From contig NZ_JAKZAH010000011.1 of NCBI RefSeq assembly GCF_023156245.1, forward strand, positions 35,935-99,934: 64,000 bases of DNA. The letters run 5' to 3'. Under the pieces are notes generated by a model that saw nothing but the letters and a program-made list of their open reading frames with translations, was not told where the DNA came from and did not search any database. The position numbers were made by a program, and so were the translations under genes. Position 1 is the stretch's first letter; each line of letters starts with the position of its first letter. This document shows, one piece after another, positions 20,254-31,039 of this stretch. The DNA comes from Marinobacter bryozoorum. GTDB taxonomy: Bacteria; Pseudomonadota; Gammaproteobacteria; Pseudomonadales; Oleiphilaceae.

Positions 20254-21487
20254 AGCGCAGGGCCTCCGCCGGATCGACCCGGGATGCCCGCCAGGCCGGG
20301 TAGATCGTCGCAAGCAGGCTCATGGCGAGGCCGGCACTGCTGATAATCGCCACATCCGGCCACTGCAGATCAGACGGCAGGTAACTGATGAAATAGACAT
20401 CGGCGTTGAGGAACTGGTGATTGAGCAGGTTCTCCAGTCCGCTGATCAGGTCGCTGATATACAGCGCACCGAGAATGCCAAGCCCGGTACCCACCAGGGT
20501 CCCGAACACCCCGATAATCGCGCCCTGGATCATGAAAATGCGCATGATACGTCCCGGGGTTGCCCCCATGGTGCGCAGAATGGCGATATCACCGGTTTTG
20601 TCCGTAACCACCATCACCAGCGTAGAAACAATGTTGAACGCCGCTACCGCGACAATAAACATCAGCAGCAGGCCAATAATCGTCTTCTCCATCTGTATCG
20701 CACTGAACAGGCTGCCGTGGGTTCGCGTCCAGTCAGAGATATAATACCGGCCGCCAAGACTGAGGGCGGCTTCCTCCACCACCGCCGGTGCAGCAAACAG
20801 GTCATCCACCAGCAGGCGGACACCTTCTGCCAGGCCGCCGGTTCGCATCAGCTTACCGGCATCATCCATGTGGATCAGTGTGTAGTTGCCATCCAGCTCG
20901 GCGCCGGTACTGAAGATACCCGCGACCGTAAAGCGCTTCAGCCTTGGCATCACACCAGCAGGGCTGACAGACGCTTCCGGCAGCACCACCGTCAGTTTGT
21001 CCCCCACCTGTAAACGGAGGCTCGCCGCCAGCGGCTGGCCAACGATGATACCGAAATCCCCGGATTGAAGGCTGCCCAGGCTACCCTCGATCATCTGACT
21101 GGCGATAATGGAGACGGTATCCTCCTGCTCAGGAATGATTCCCTTGATCAGCACTCCACGAACATTACCACCACCGGTCACCATACCCTGCCCCTCGATA
21201 AAGGGGGCGGCGGCCAGTACCCGGGGGTGCTCGGCAACCTTCTGGTCAATGGATTCCCAGTCGGCGAGGTAGGGGTCGCCCTTGACGACCGCGTGGGGCA
21301 CCATGCCCAGCACTTTTTCCTTGAGCTCCCGGTCAAACCCGTTCATGACCGAGAGCACAATGATAAGCACGGCAACCCCCAGCATGAGGCCGATCATCGA
21401 GGTCAGGGAAATAAAAGAGATGAAATGGTTTCGTCGCTTGGCTGCGGTGTATCGCAGGCCGATATAGAACGAGAGGGGTCGGAACAT
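20246..21487 (-). CDS. lolC: LolC/LolE family lipoprotein-releasing permease
   Basis: 413-residue permease: N-terminal membrane helix (about residues 25-48), a large periplasmic domain, and three C-terminal helices of the FtsX-like type (from about residue 265). The N-terminus FYIGLRYTAAKRRNHFISFIS is family-typical. It pairs with lolD. Only one permease gene is present, whereas E. coli and Pseudomonas have lolC and lolE flanking lolD. It may therefore act as a LolF-like homodimer, or the partner lies elsewhere. Confidence 0.9.
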   Translation of the reverse strand: MFRPLSFYIGLRYTAAKRRNHFISFISLTSMIGLMLGVAVLIIVLSVMNGFDRELKEKVLGMVPHAVVKGDPYLADWESIDQKVAEHPRVLAAAPFIEGQGMVTGGGNVRGVLIKGIIPEQEDTVSIIASQMIEGSLGSLQSGDFGIIVGQPLAASLRLQVGDKLTVVLPEASVSPAGVMPRLKRFTVAGIFSTGAELDGNYTLIHMDDAGKLMRTGGLAEGVRLLVDDLFAAPAVVEEAALSLGGRYYISDWTRTHGSLFSAIQMEKTIIGLLLMFIVAVAAFNIVSTLVMVVTDKTGDIAILRTMGATPGRIMRIFMIQGAIIGVFGTLVGTGLGILGALYISDLISGLENLLNHQFLNADVYFISYLPSDLQWPDVAIISSAGLAMSLLATIYPAWRASRVDPAEALRYE

Positions 21488-21671
21488 ACAGGTCGCCTGT
21501 CACTACCGGAAGTCGAATCGGATGCTCCCGACTGCCTTGCCACCGGGAAGCTGCTAAACTGTTCAAAAAACGGCTATTCTGCCGGAAACCCTGCTCCGGA
21601 TCGAGGCTGGCAAGGCGCCAGGTTTGCCCGGCACGGCAGCCCTTACAACAAATACCCGCTGTGGAGCCCTG

Positions 21672-22262
21672 ATGAACCCGGACCCGCAAAACCCAGACCG
21701 GCGCGATTTCTTTCGTATCCAGGACCGGATCGGCCTGGAGTACCACCCGCTGGCGGCAGAGGGCCATGGCTCGACAAATCCTTTCCAGGAAGACCACCTG
21801 GACGGGCTGAAGTCAGAACTGAAACGCCTGGACCTGGAGTTTCGCAATCAGCTTCCGCTGCTGGCAGAGCGTGACCGGTTAACGGCAGCCCTGCTCAAGT
21901 CCCTGAACGGCAAGGTCGATACGCTCGCGCGCATTATGGCCTTTGAGCAAAATCCGTTGCAACCGGAACACTGGCGTAATGTGACCCTCAGTGAAGGCGG
22001 CGTAAGCTTTCTGGCACCCCGTGGTGAGCTCGCTGTCGGCACGCCACTTGCCTTGAGGCTGACCCTGCCACCGGAACTCTACCGTCCACAGGCCCGGGCC
22101 GAAGTGGTCGAGGTTTCCCCCGCCACAGCCAGCGAAGATGCGCATCTGGAGGAAATTCATACCACCTTCACGGACATATCCGACGCCGACCGCCAGCAGA
22201 TTGCGAAACACGTCATGCGGTGGCAGATTCGCCAGAGACAGGGCGATGCCCGGCCGCAATAA
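21672..22262 (+). CDS. PilZ-like domain protein with helical insertion
   Basis: 196 residues. An RxxxR-type motif (RDFFR, residues 11-15) and a degenerate DxSxxG-type motif (TLSEGG, residues 105-110) suggest a PilZ fold, the usual c-di-GMP receptor. In ordinary PilZ domains these are only 20-30 residues apart; here a predicted long helix (about residues 40-92) lies between them. A beta-rich tail follows. The ATG at 21672 has GGAG upstream. A PilZ-type gene also neighbours the lol genes in Pseudomonas. Ligand binding is uncertain because the D/N of the second motif is T. Confidence 0.7.
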   Translation: MNPDPQNPDRRDFFRIQDRIGLEYHPLAAEGHGSTNPFQEDHLDGLKSELKRLDLEFRNQLPLLAERDRLTAALLKSLNGKVDTLARIMAFEQNPLQPEHWRNVTLSEGGVSFLAPRGELAVGTPLALRLTLPPELYRPQARAEVVEVSPATASEDAHLEEIHTTFTDISDADRQQIAKHVMRWQIRQRQGDARPQ

Positions 22263-22300
22263 TGGGCCCGGAAATTACAGAAGTTTCAGGAGAGCTGACC

Positions 22301-22606
22301 ATGAACAAACTGATATCCACGGCCTTTGCTGCGAGCCTGGTGCTTGCCGCCATGGGCGCGGTTCTGTCCTTGCCCGCCCAGGCCGAGCAGATCAAGGTGC
22401 CAGTAATGTCCCAGGGAGACCGGGGCACCCTGGCCCTGCCCCAGACCGGCCAGTCCCGCGAAGGCGTCAGGCAGCGGTTCGGCGACCCGGTCAGCACATC
22501 CGGACCAGTGGGCGACCCGCCCATTTCCCAGTGGCACTACGACGATTTCGTGGTGTATTTCGAATACAGCCACGTAATTCACGCCGTCGCACGACACAAT
22601 CACTGA
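22301..22606 (+). CDS. small secreted protein of unknown function
   Basis: 101 residues with a clear Sec signal peptide (residues 1-29, cleavage after PAQA). The mature part has the pattern GQSREGVRQRFGDP followed by WHYDDFVVYFE, which resembles the BamE/SmpA-type small fold by eye; it lacks a lipobox cysteine. The ATG at 22301 has AGGAG upstream. It lies between the PilZ gene and aguA. It is probably a conserved periplasmic protein; no function is assigned. Confidence 0.75.
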   Translation: MNKLISTAFAASLVLAAMGAVLSLPAQAEQIKVPVMSQGDRGTLALPQTGQSREGVRQRFGDPVSTSGPVGDPPISQWHYDDFVVYFEYSHVIHAVARHNH

Positions 22607-22703
22607 GCCGGGGCTGTGACGGGCCTGCTTCAAACCGGTAGAATGCAGCCCTTCCCCGCGGTAACTGCCGGCTGGCGGTTCCTGCCCCTGAACCACTGAC
22701 AGG

Positions 22704-23768
22704 ATGGTTGTAATTTTGACTTCGACACGCGCGATGCCTGCCGAATGGGCACCCCAGAGTGCCGTCATGCTGACCTGGCCCCACCCCGGCACCGACTGGT
22801 TCCATAGCATGGACAGGGTGGAACCGGTGTTCCTGGCCATAGCCCGGGCGATCCTCCGTTTCCAGCACTTGCTCATCAGCTGCGAGCATGTGTTCCGTGC
22901 CGAGCAACTGGACCGGGAGCTCAACCAGTGGGCCCGGGACAACAACCTGCCCGGACGAGCCCATTGCGTTGCCGCACCCGCGAACGACACCTGGGCAAGG
23001 GACCATGGCCCGATTTCTGTCACGACGCCTGAAGGCACCCGGTTGCTGGACTTTCGCTTCAATGCCTGGGGCGGAAAGTTCCCCTGGGAGAAAGACAACG
23101 CCCTTAACCAGCACCTTGCCACTGCGGGCTGCTTCGGTGATACACCACTGGATAAAGTGGACTTCGTGTTGGAGGGAGGCTCCATCGAGTCCGACGGTGA
23201 GGGTACTCTGCTCGTTACCAGCGAATGCTTGATGACCCCGACCCGGAACCCGGATTACGACCGTGCGGCGATCGAAGCACTGCTGGGAGAAACGCTGGGC
23301 GCAGAACGCGTACTCTGGCTGAACCATGGTTACCTGGCCGGGGACGACACCGACAGCCATATCGACACCCTGGCCCGCTTCGTCAGCCGGGACCACATCT
23401 GCTTCGTGCGCTGCGAAGACCCGGAGGATGAACATTACCCGGCCCTCAGCACCATGGAAGAAGCGCTTCGGGAATTCCGCCAGACCGACGGTACGCCCTA
23501 TCGGCTCACCCCCCTGCCGTGGCCAGACGCCATAGTCGACGACGAAGGCCAGCGGCTGCCGGCCACCTATGCGAACTTCCTGATCATCAATGATGCCGTA
23601 CTGTTGCCCGTGTATGACGTGCCCCAGGACGAGGCGGCGCTGATCACGTTCCGGGAAATCTTCCCTGACCGTGAAATCATACCGATCCCCTGTCGCCCAC
23701 TGATCGAGCAACACGGCAGCCTGCATTGCGTCACCATGCAGTTGCCCGCCGGAGTCGTTGAGCTATGA
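22704..23768 (+). CDS. aguA: agmatine deiminase
   Basis: Hydrolyses agmatine to N-carbamoylputrescine and ammonia. The 354-residue guanidino-modifying enzyme shows TWARDHGPI, VLEGGSIESDGEG, the DSHIDTLARF histidine region and the C-terminal nucleophile in QHGSLHCVTMQ. It overlaps aguB by four bases (ATGA), forming a putrescine operon. An internal ATG ten codons downstream (MPAEWAPQS, 22734) is also a plausible start, because family members often begin with this segment. Confidence 0.92.
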   Translation: MVVILTSTRAMPAEWAPQSAVMLTWPHPGTDWFHSMDRVEPVFLAIARAILRFQHLLISCEHVFRAEQLDRELNQWARDNNLPGRAHCVAAPANDTWARDHGPISVTTPEGTRLLDFRFNAWGGKFPWEKDNALNQHLATAGCFGDTPLDKVDFVLEGGSIESDGEGTLLVTSECLMTPTRNPDYDRAAIEALLGETLGAERVLWLNHGYLAGDDTDSHIDTLARFVSRDHICFVRCEDPEDEHYPALSTMEEALREFRQTDGTPYRLTPLPWPDAIVDDEGQRLPATYANFLIINDAVLLPVYDVPQDEAALITFREIFPDREIIPIPCRPLIEQHGSLHCVTMQLPAGVVEL

Positions 23769-24676
23769 GTCATGGACAGCTCAGGGTTGCAGCCATCCAG
23801 CAGGCCTGTTCCAGCGACAAGGACGCCAGCCTAGCCACCACCGAACGCCTGGTCCGCGAAGCGGCGGCAGGGGGTGCGCGGCTGGTCATACTGCAGGAGC
23901 TCCACGCCACCCTGTATTTTTGTCAGACCGAGGACACGGCCACGTTTGACCTGGCCGAGCCCATACCCGGCCCCACAACCGAGCGCCTTGCAGGCCTGGC
24001 CCGTGAACTGGGTATCGTGCTGGTGGGCTCGGTCTTTGAGCGGCGAATGAACGGCGTTTACCACAACACCGCCGTGGTACTGGAGTCCGACGGTTCCCTT
24101 GCAGGCCTGTACCGCAAGATGCATATCCCGGACGATCCGGGTTTCTACGAAAAGTTCTACTTTACGCCGGGCGACGCCACCTTCAATGAAGGGCAAAGCG
24201 GCTTCACACCCATCGATACCTCCGTTGGCCGCCTTGGCCTCCTGGTATGCTGGGACCAGTGGTATCCGGAGGCTGCCCGCCTGATGGCCCTGGCCGGGGC
24301 AGAGATACTCATCTATCCCACAGCCATCGGCTGGGACACCACTGACGAGCCGGACGAACAGGCCCGTCAGCTGGACGCCTGGGTAACCGTTCAGCGCGGC
24401 CACGCCGTCGCCAATAACCTCCCGGTTATCGCGCCCAACCGTATTGGTACCGAAGCGGACCCGACAGGCCAGGGAACGGGTATCCGCTTCTGGGGTAACA
24501 GCTTTATCTGTGGCCCCCAGGGGGAATTCCTGGCACGGGCCGATGAAGCGCAGGAAACCATTCTCTTTGCGGATATCGATCGCCAGCGGAGCGAGTCCAT
24601 CCGGCGTATCTGGCCGTATTTCAGGGATCGTCGGATCGACGCCTACGGCGATCTGCTCAAGCGGGTCCGGGACTGA
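23765..24676 (+). CDS. aguB: N-carbamoylputrescine amidohydrolase
   Basis: Nitrilase-superfamily enzyme that completes agmatine breakdown to putrescine, CO2 and ammonia. In its 303 residues the Glu-Lys-Cys triad is visible: the glutamate in LQELHATLYF, the lysine in YRKMHIPDD and the cysteine in LLVCWDQWYPE. It is translationally coupled to aguA. Arginine decarboxylase, which would supply agmatine, is not in the window. Confidence 0.95.
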   Translation: MSHGQLRVAAIQQACSSDKDASLATTERLVREAAAGGARLVILQELHATLYFCQTEDTATFDLAEPIPGPTTERLAGLARELGIVLVGSVFERRMNGVYHNTAVVLESDGSLAGLYRKMHIPDDPGFYEKFYFTPGDATFNEGQSGFTPIDTSVGRLGLLVCWDQWYPEAARLMALAGAEILIYPTAIGWDTTDEPDEQARQLDAWVTVQRGHAVANNLPVIAPNRIGTEADPTGQGTGIRFWGNSFICGPQGEFLARADEAQETILFADIDRQRSESIRRIWPYFRDRRIDAYGDLLKRVRD

Positions 24677-24697
24677 AGCCACAACACTGAGAAGCCC

Positions 24698-25615
24698 ATG
24701 AAGAAACTGATCGATGCCGCGGTCACCGAGCTCAATCATATCGTCCTCGGCAAGGAGCCGCAGATTCGCCTGGCCCTGTGCGGACTTTTGGCGCGCGGAC
24801 ACCTGTTGATCGAGGATATTCCGGGCATGGGCAAGACCACCATGTCCCATGCCCTGGCGAAAGTCATGGGGCTGAGCTATCAGCGCATCCAGTTTACCAA
24901 TGACCTGTTGCCGGCGGATGTCCTGGGCTTCTCCATGTACGACCGGGAAGCCGGGTCCCTGGTGTTCCATCAGGGACCGATCTTCGCCCAGGTGGTCCTG
25001 GCCGACGAGGTCAACCGGGCCTCACCCAGAACCCAGAGTGCCCTGCTCGAAGCCATGGAGGAGAGGCAGGTCTCCATCGAAGGGGAGACCCGTCCGCTGC
25101 CCTGGCCATTCTTCGTGATTGCCACCCAGAACCCGGTGGAACAGGGCGGCACCTACCCCCTGCCAGAATCCCAACTGGACAGGTTCCTGATGCGCCTGCG
25201 GCTGGGCTACCCGGATCCGAAGGCCGAACGCGAGTTACTCGAAGGTGAAGACCGCCGCCAGATGACAGAGCGCCTGCGCACCATGTTCACCCCGGAGGAC
25301 CTGGCAACCCTGCAACAGGGCGTGGCGCGAGTGAGCACCAGCCCTGCGCTGCTGGATTATATCCAGAACCTGCTTGAGGCCAGCCGCCGCATGCCAGGGC
25401 TGGTCTACGGCCTTTCCCCCAGGGCAGGTCTTGGGCTGGCACGGGCTGCCAGGGCCTGGGCCCTGATGCAAGGCCGCCATCACGTGCTGCCCGATGATGT
25501 CCAGGCCGTTTTGCCGGCCATTGCCGGCCACCGCCTGGAGCAGGGCGACAGCGGCAAAGGTGAGCAGCGGGTGCGGCAACTCCTGGAACAGGTTCCCGTA
25601 ATCGGGCGCACCTGA
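24698..25615 (+). CDS. MoxR family AAA+ ATPase
   Basis: 305-residue MoxR ATPase, a chaperone-like class that helps assemble or activate protein complexes. Walker A is IPGMGKTT near residues 41-48, Walker B VVLADEVNRA near 105-114, and sensor 1 IATQNPVEQGG. A MoxR gene is normally followed by DUF58 and von Willebrand-domain genes; here none follow and trxB comes next after 217 bases. Spacing from aguB is 21 bases, so it may be transcribed with the agmatine genes. Confidence 0.92.
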   Translation: MKKLIDAAVTELNHIVLGKEPQIRLALCGLLARGHLLIEDIPGMGKTTMSHALAKVMGLSYQRIQFTNDLLPADVLGFSMYDREAGSLVFHQGPIFAQVVLADEVNRASPRTQSALLEAMEERQVSIEGETRPLPWPFFVIATQNPVEQGGTYPLPESQLDRFLMRLRLGYPDPKAERELLEGEDRRQMTERLRTMFTPEDLATLQQGVARVSTSPALLDYIQNLLEASRRMPGLVYGLSPRAGLGLARAARAWALMQGRHHVLPDDVQAVLPAIAGHRLEQGDSGKGEQRVRQLLEQVPVIGRT

Positions 25616-25751
25616 GTTTGCCGTATAGCGACATTCAATAACCGAAATTACAGCAATCAAATTCGCGTTCGGTTAAGGACTTGGTATGCTCCTGTGCCAA
25701 ACCATGCGACTGATTCTACCTGGCGTTTCCGTATAGCTGCTCCCTTGATAG

Positions 25752-26786
<1,035 letters not shown>

Positions 26787-26842
26787 TGCCAGACAACAGA
26801 CCACCCCGGCCCGGCCGGGGTGTGTAACAGGAAGCGGATACC

Positions 26843-27568
26843 ATGAGCGCCCTGCCCTGGCTTGATCCGGAATACCTGTGGTTCCCTCCGGCAGACGAAG
26901 CCCTGGAAGAGCCCGACGGCTTGCTCGCCCTGGGAGGCGACCTGTCGCCTGACCGATTGCTCTATGCCTATCGCCACGGGATCTTTCCATGGTTCAGCGA
27001 CGACCAGCCTATTCTCTGGTGGTCGCCCGATCCGCGCTGTGTCATTTTCCCCACTGAAATCCATGTCTCCCGAAGCCTGCGCCGCACCCTGAACCGGGAG
27101 CAGTTCAGGATCACCACTGACCTGGCCTTTCGACGCGTGGTTCACCTGTGCGGCTCTACCCGCCCGGAAGGTACCTGGATTACCGATGACATGGAGCAGG
27201 CCTATGTCGAACTGCACCGGCAAGGCCATGCCCATTCCATAGAGGCCTGGAACCGTCGAGGGGACCTGGTGGGCGGTCTCTATGGACTCGCTATCGGCCG
27301 CTGCTTTTTCGGTGAATCCATGTTTTCCCTGGAAACCAACGCCTCCAAGACCATCTTGGTGCACCTGTGTGGCCAGCTGCAAAAGGGGGGCTACCAGATA
27401 ATGGACTGCCAGGTAGAAAGCCCCCACCTGGTGCGCATGGGGGCCAGTATTATCCCCCGCACGGATTTCTTATCTATACTGGAAGCAAACATCGACCGGC
27501 CTCCGCAACAGGCGCAGTGGCAACTGGACTGGACCTGGCGAGGCAGACCTCCGGAGACTCCCGCATGA
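26843..27568 (+). CDS. aat: leucyl/phenylalanyl-tRNA-protein transferase
   Basis: Adds Leu or Phe to N-terminal Arg or Lys of proteins, creating a primary N-degron. The 241-residue protein has FPPADEALEEPDGLLALGGD near its N-terminus, a family signature, and GLYGLAIGRCFFGESMFS in the GNAT-like core. The stop overlaps the bpt start (ATGA). It is functionally linked to the downstream clpS and clpA genes. Confidence 0.95.
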   Translation: MSALPWLDPEYLWFPPADEALEEPDGLLALGGDLSPDRLLYAYRHGIFPWFSDDQPILWWSPDPRCVIFPTEIHVSRSLRRTLNREQFRITTDLAFRRVVHLCGSTRPEGTWITDDMEQAYVELHRQGHAHSIEAWNRRGDLVGGLYGLAIGRCFFGESMFSLETNASKTILVHLCGQLQKGGYQIMDCQVESPHLVRMGASIIPRTDFLSILEANIDRPPQQAQWQLDWTWRGRPPETPA

Positions 27569-28290
27569 GCAGCCTGAGAACGCTGGTATTCTTCGCGACA
27601 CCGGCTCACAGCTGTAGTTACCTGCCGGACCGGGATGCCACCACCATGTTCGTGGACCCGAGGGCCCGGGTCGACAAGCGCCTGTACTCCCAACTGACAG
27701 CGCTGGGTTTTCGCCGCAGCGGGTCACATTACTACCGGCCCCACTGCGAGCACTGCAACGCGTGCGTACCTGTGCGCCTGGATACCCGCGCGTTTCGCCC
27801 TGACCGCTCCCAGCGCCGGGTCTGGAAGCGTAACCAGGACGTCACCTTCCGCCTGGTTCCGGCCCGGTTCTCCGAGCGCTATTACCAGCTCTACGCCCAC
27901 TATATTAACGAACGCCACGCCGATGGTGACATGTACCCACCCTCGCGCGATCAGTTCCAGTCCTTCCTTGTTGAAGGCGCAACCGATAGCTGGTTCCTGG
28001 AAATCACCCTGGATGACGAGCTGATCGGGTTGGCCGTAGTCGATGTACTGGATGATGGACTCTCGGCAATCTATACCATATTCCATCCCGACTATGACGA
28101 TCGTAGCCTGGGAACCCTTGCGATCCTTTGGCAGGTACAGGAAGCCCGTGAACGGGGGCTGCCCTGGGTCTATCTCGGGTACTGGATTTCCGAAAGCCGT
28201 AAAATGAACTACAAAACCCGTTTCCGACCCATAGAGGCCTTGCTGGACGGTACCTGGCAGGCATTTGACCCGAACACCCGGGACCGATAA
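27565..28290 (+). CDS. bpt: aspartate/glutamate leucyltransferase (Bpt)
   Basis: Transfers Leu from tRNA to N-terminal Asp or Glu, extending the bacterial N-degron pathway. The 241-residue protein is of the arginyltransferase family: N-terminal cysteine cluster (HSCSYLPDR and HCEHCNACVPVR) and the GNAT-like core ending in YLGYWISESRKMNYK. The ATG at 27565 is coupled to aat by a four-base overlap. Assignment as leucyl- rather than arginyl-transferase rests on the bacterial family. Confidence 0.93.
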   Translation: MSSLRTLVFFATPAHSCSYLPDRDATTMFVDPRARVDKRLYSQLTALGFRRSGSHYYRPHCEHCNACVPVRLDTRAFRPDRSQRRVWKRNQDVTFRLVPARFSERYYQLYAHYINERHADGDMYPPSRDQFQSFLVEGATDSWFLEITLDDELIGLAVVDVLDDGLSAIYTIFHPDYDDRSLGTLAILWQVQEARERGLPWVYLGYWISESRKMNYKTRFRPIEALLDGTWQAFDPNTRDR

Positions 28291-28347
28291 AACCCTGCCC
28301 GGCACGGCATCTTCGCCCCTTGCATTTCTGCAAATTACCCGCATTTT

Positions 28348-28376
28348 TTGCCAAAGGCGCGCAAATGAGGCAGAAT
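28348..28376 (+). promoter_or_regulatory. candidate promoter of infA
   Basis: -35 TTGCCA (28348-28353) and -10-like CAGAAT (28371-28376), 17-base spacer, 50 bases before the infA ATG. Confidence 0.45.
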
Positions 28377-28425
28377 TGCGCCATTCCGGAATCAGGGAAA
28401 CCCAATCAAGCGAGGTTCTTACTGA

Positions 28426-28644
28426 ATGGCGAAATCAGATGTCATTGAAATGGAAGGCGTTATTGTAGACACCCTTCCGAATACCATGTTCCGTGTCGAG
28501 CTGAGCAACGGTCACGTTGTTACGGCCCACATCTCCGGCAAGATGCGCAAGAACTATATCCGCATCCTCACTGGCGACAAGGTGAAGGTCGAGCTGACTC
28601 CCTACGACCTGAGCAAGGGCCGCATCGTTTACCGCGCCCGTTGA
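28426..28644 (+). CDS. infA: translation initiation factor IF-1
   Basis: 72-residue S1/OB-fold factor that occupies the ribosomal A site during initiation. The sequence [19 protein letters not shown] and the ending GRIVYRAR are canonical. It lies between bpt and a strong terminator, and clpA converges from the other side. Confidence 0.98.
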   Translation: MAKSDVIEMEGVIVDTLPNTMFRVELSNGHVVTAHISGKMRKNYIRILTGDKVKVELTPYDLSKGRIVYRAR

Positions 28645-28692
28645 TTGCCGCCATGCCGGGTCTGCACACTGCGGCCTGACATCTGCGCAAAA

Positions 28693-28723
28693 AGAAAGCC
28701 CCGCCTTGGCGGGGCTTTCTTCG
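28693..28723. terminator. bidirectional terminator between infA and clpA
   Basis: Perfect 13-bp inverted repeat (28693-28705 with 28708-28720), G/C-rich core with A-rich and T-rich ends, serving the two convergent genes. Confidence 0.85.
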
Positions 28724-28747
28724 TTGCGGCTGGCAGATTCGCGACCG

Positions 28748-31018
28748 CTACACAGCTTCGGCCGGTTCATTCTCGTATTCGAACACCAGCTCCCCATCCT
28801 TGAGGTGGACGTTCACCTCGCCGCCATTTTCTGACAAGGCGCCAAACAGTATCTGCTCGGCCAGCGGCCGCTTGATCTTGTCCTGGATCAGACGTCCCAT
28901 GGGGCGAGCCCCCATGGTGGGATCATAGCCCTTCTCCGCCAGCCAGAGCTTGGCTTCGTCGTCCACATGGAGTACCACGTGCTTCTCGTCGAGCTGGGCC
29001 TGGAGTTCGGTAAGGAACTTGTCCACCACATGGGTGATGATTTCCGGGGCCAGGCCACCAAACTGGATAATGGAATCCAGGCGGTTGCGGAACTCCGGCG
29101 TAAACATCTTGTTGATCACCTCCATGCCATCGGTGCTGTGATCCTGCTCCTGGAAGCCGATGGAGCGACGGCTGATATCCTCCGCGCCGGCGTTGGTGGT
29201 CATCACCAGGATGACATGGCGGAAGTCCGCCTTCCGGCCATTGTTATCGGTCAGGGTACCGTGGTCCATGACCTGCAACAGCAGGTTGAACACCTCCGGG
29301 TGGGCCTTCTCGATCTCATCGAGCAACAGCACACAGTGGGGGTGTTTGTTCACCGCCTCGGTGAGCAGACCGCCCTGATCGAAGCCGACATAGCCGGGGG
29401 GCGCGCCAATCAACCTGGATACGGTGTGACGCTCCATGTACTCGGACATGTCGAACCGAACCAGCTCGATACCCAGCACCTTGGCCAGCTGACGGGTCAC
29501 CTCTGTCTTACCCACACCGGTGGGACCGGCAAACAGGAACGCACCCTCCGGCTTCTCCGGCGCCTTCAGTCCTGCCCGTGCCAGCTTGATGGCGTTGGAC
29601 AGCGACTCGATGGCCGTGTCCTGGCCGAACACGGTCATCTTCAGGTCCCGCTCCATGTTGCGCAGCAGGTCCTTGTCGCTGCTGGAGACACTCTTCGGCG
29701 GGATACGGGCAATGGTCGCCACCACGTCTTCGATGGCGGAGACACCGATCACCTTGCGACGCTTGGCTTCCGGCAGCAATCGCTGACGTGCACCCGCTTC
29801 GTCGATCACATCGATGGCCTTGTCCGGCAGGTGCCGGTCGGAGATATACCGGTCCGCCAGCTCCGCCGCGACCCTCAGCGCCTTGTCCGTGTACTTGAGG
29901 TCGTGGTGCTTCTCGAAGTGGGGCTTGAGCCCTTTCAGGATCTGGTAGGTGTCCTCGACACTGGGCTCGTTGACATCAATCTTCTGGAAGCGCCGCGCGA
30001 GTGCGCTGTCTTTCTCGAAAATGCCACGGAACTCGGAGAAGGTAGTAGAGCCAATACAACGGATCTCCCCGGAGCCGAGCATGGGCTTGAGCAGGTTGGA
30101 TGCATCCATCACACCGCCCGACGCGGAACCGGCACCGATAATGGTGTGGATCTCGTCTATAAACAGGATCGCCCGCTTCTCTTTCTTCAGTTCCGCCAGC
30201 AGACCCTTGAGACGCTTTTCAAAATCCCCCCGGTACTTGGTGCCCGCCAGCAGCGCGCCCAGATCCAGGGAGTAAACCACGGCATCAGAAATGATTTCGG
30301 GCACCTGGCCGTCAACGATACGCTTTGCCAGGCCTTCGGCGATGGCAGTCTTGCCCACCCCGGCCTCACCCACCAGCAGCGGATTGTTCTTGCGGCGGCG
30401 CACGAGGATCTGCACAACCCGCTCGACCTCGTGTTCACGGCCAATCAACGGGTCGATACGGCCCTGGCGCGCCTGTTCGTTGAGGTTGCTGGCATAGGCT
30501 TCCAGCGGGCGATTGGATGAGCCCTCCTCAGCCGCCTCTTCCTGGGCCGCAGCATCCGGTGCCTCCTGGTCCTCAGCACCCTGCACCCGGGAAATCCCGT
30601 GGGAAACAAAGTTCACCACGTCAATCCGCGCGATGTTCTGCTTTTTCAGCAGGTAAACCGCCTGGCTCTCCTGCTCACTGAAAATGGCAACCAGTACGTT
30701 AGCCCCGGTGACCTCCTTCTTGCCGGAAGATTGTACATGGAACACCGCCCGCTGCAGGACCCGCTGGAAACCCAGGGTCGGCTGGGTTTCCCGCTCACTG
30801 TCACTGCCGGGGATCAGCGGCGTTGTCGAATCGACAAACTCGGTAAGCTCATCCTGGAGTCGCTGCAGGTCCGCCCCGCAGGCTTTGAGGACGCCCACCG
30901 CTGAGTCGTTATCCAGCAATGCCAGCAGCAGGTGCTCAACCGTCATGAACTCATGACGCTTGTCACGGGCATTCCGGAAAGCGGCATTCAGCGTAATTTC
31001 AAGATCTTTGCTCAGCAT
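28748..31018 (-). CDS. clpA: ATP-dependent Clp protease ATP-binding subunit ClpA
   Basis: AAA+ unfoldase that feeds ClpS-delivered and other substrates to ClpP. The 756 residues comprise the N domain (two Clp repeats, about residues 1-145), the D1 module with Walker [15 protein letters not shown], and the D2 module with Walker [16 protein letters not shown]. The start [10 protein letters not shown] at 31018 is typical; an upstream in-frame ATG (31030) is less likely. It lies 21 bases after clpS in one operon. Confidence 0.97.
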   Translation of the reverse strand: MLSKDLEITLNAAFRNARDKRHEFMTVEHLLLALLDNDSAVGVLKACGADLQRLQDELTEFVDSTTPLIPGSDSERETQPTLGFQRVLQRAVFHVQSSGKKEVTGANVLVAIFSEQESQAVYLLKKQNIARIDVVNFVSHGISRVQGAEDQEAPDAAAQEEAAEEGSSNRPLEAYASNLNEQARQGRIDPLIGREHEVERVVQILVRRRKNNPLLVGEAGVGKTAIAEGLAKRIVDGQVPEIISDAVVYSLDLGALLAGTKYRGDFEKRLKGLLAELKKEKRAILFIDEIHTIIGAGSASGGVMDASNLLKPMLGSGEIRCIGSTTFSEFRGIFEKDSALARRFQKIDVNEPSVEDTYQILKGLKPHFEKHHDLKYTDKALRVAAELADRYISDRHLPDKAIDVIDEAGARQRLLPEAKRRKVIGVSAIEDVVATIARIPPKSVSSSDKDLLRNMERDLKMTVFGQDTAIESLSNAIKLARAGLKAPEKPEGAFLFAGPTGVGKTEVTRQLAKVLGIELVRFDMSEYMERHTVSRLIGAPPGYVGFDQGGLLTEAVNKHPHCVLLLDEIEKAHPEVFNLLLQVMDHGTLTDNNGRKADFRHVILVMTTNAGAEDISRRSIGFQEQDHSTDGMEVINKMFTPEFRNRLDSIIQFGGLAPEIITHVVDKFLTELQAQLDEKHVVLHVDDEAKLWLAEKGYDPTMGARPMGRLIQDKIKRPLAEQILFGALSENGGEVNVHLKDGELVFEYENEPAEAV

Positions 31019-31039
31019 GGGCCACCCCACCTAGGTCGT

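Noticed and set aside
28967..30520. 517-codon open frame on the plus strand
   Set aside because: Antisense to clpA, with no recognisable domain and histidine/glutamine/leucine-rich composition typical of reverse frames.
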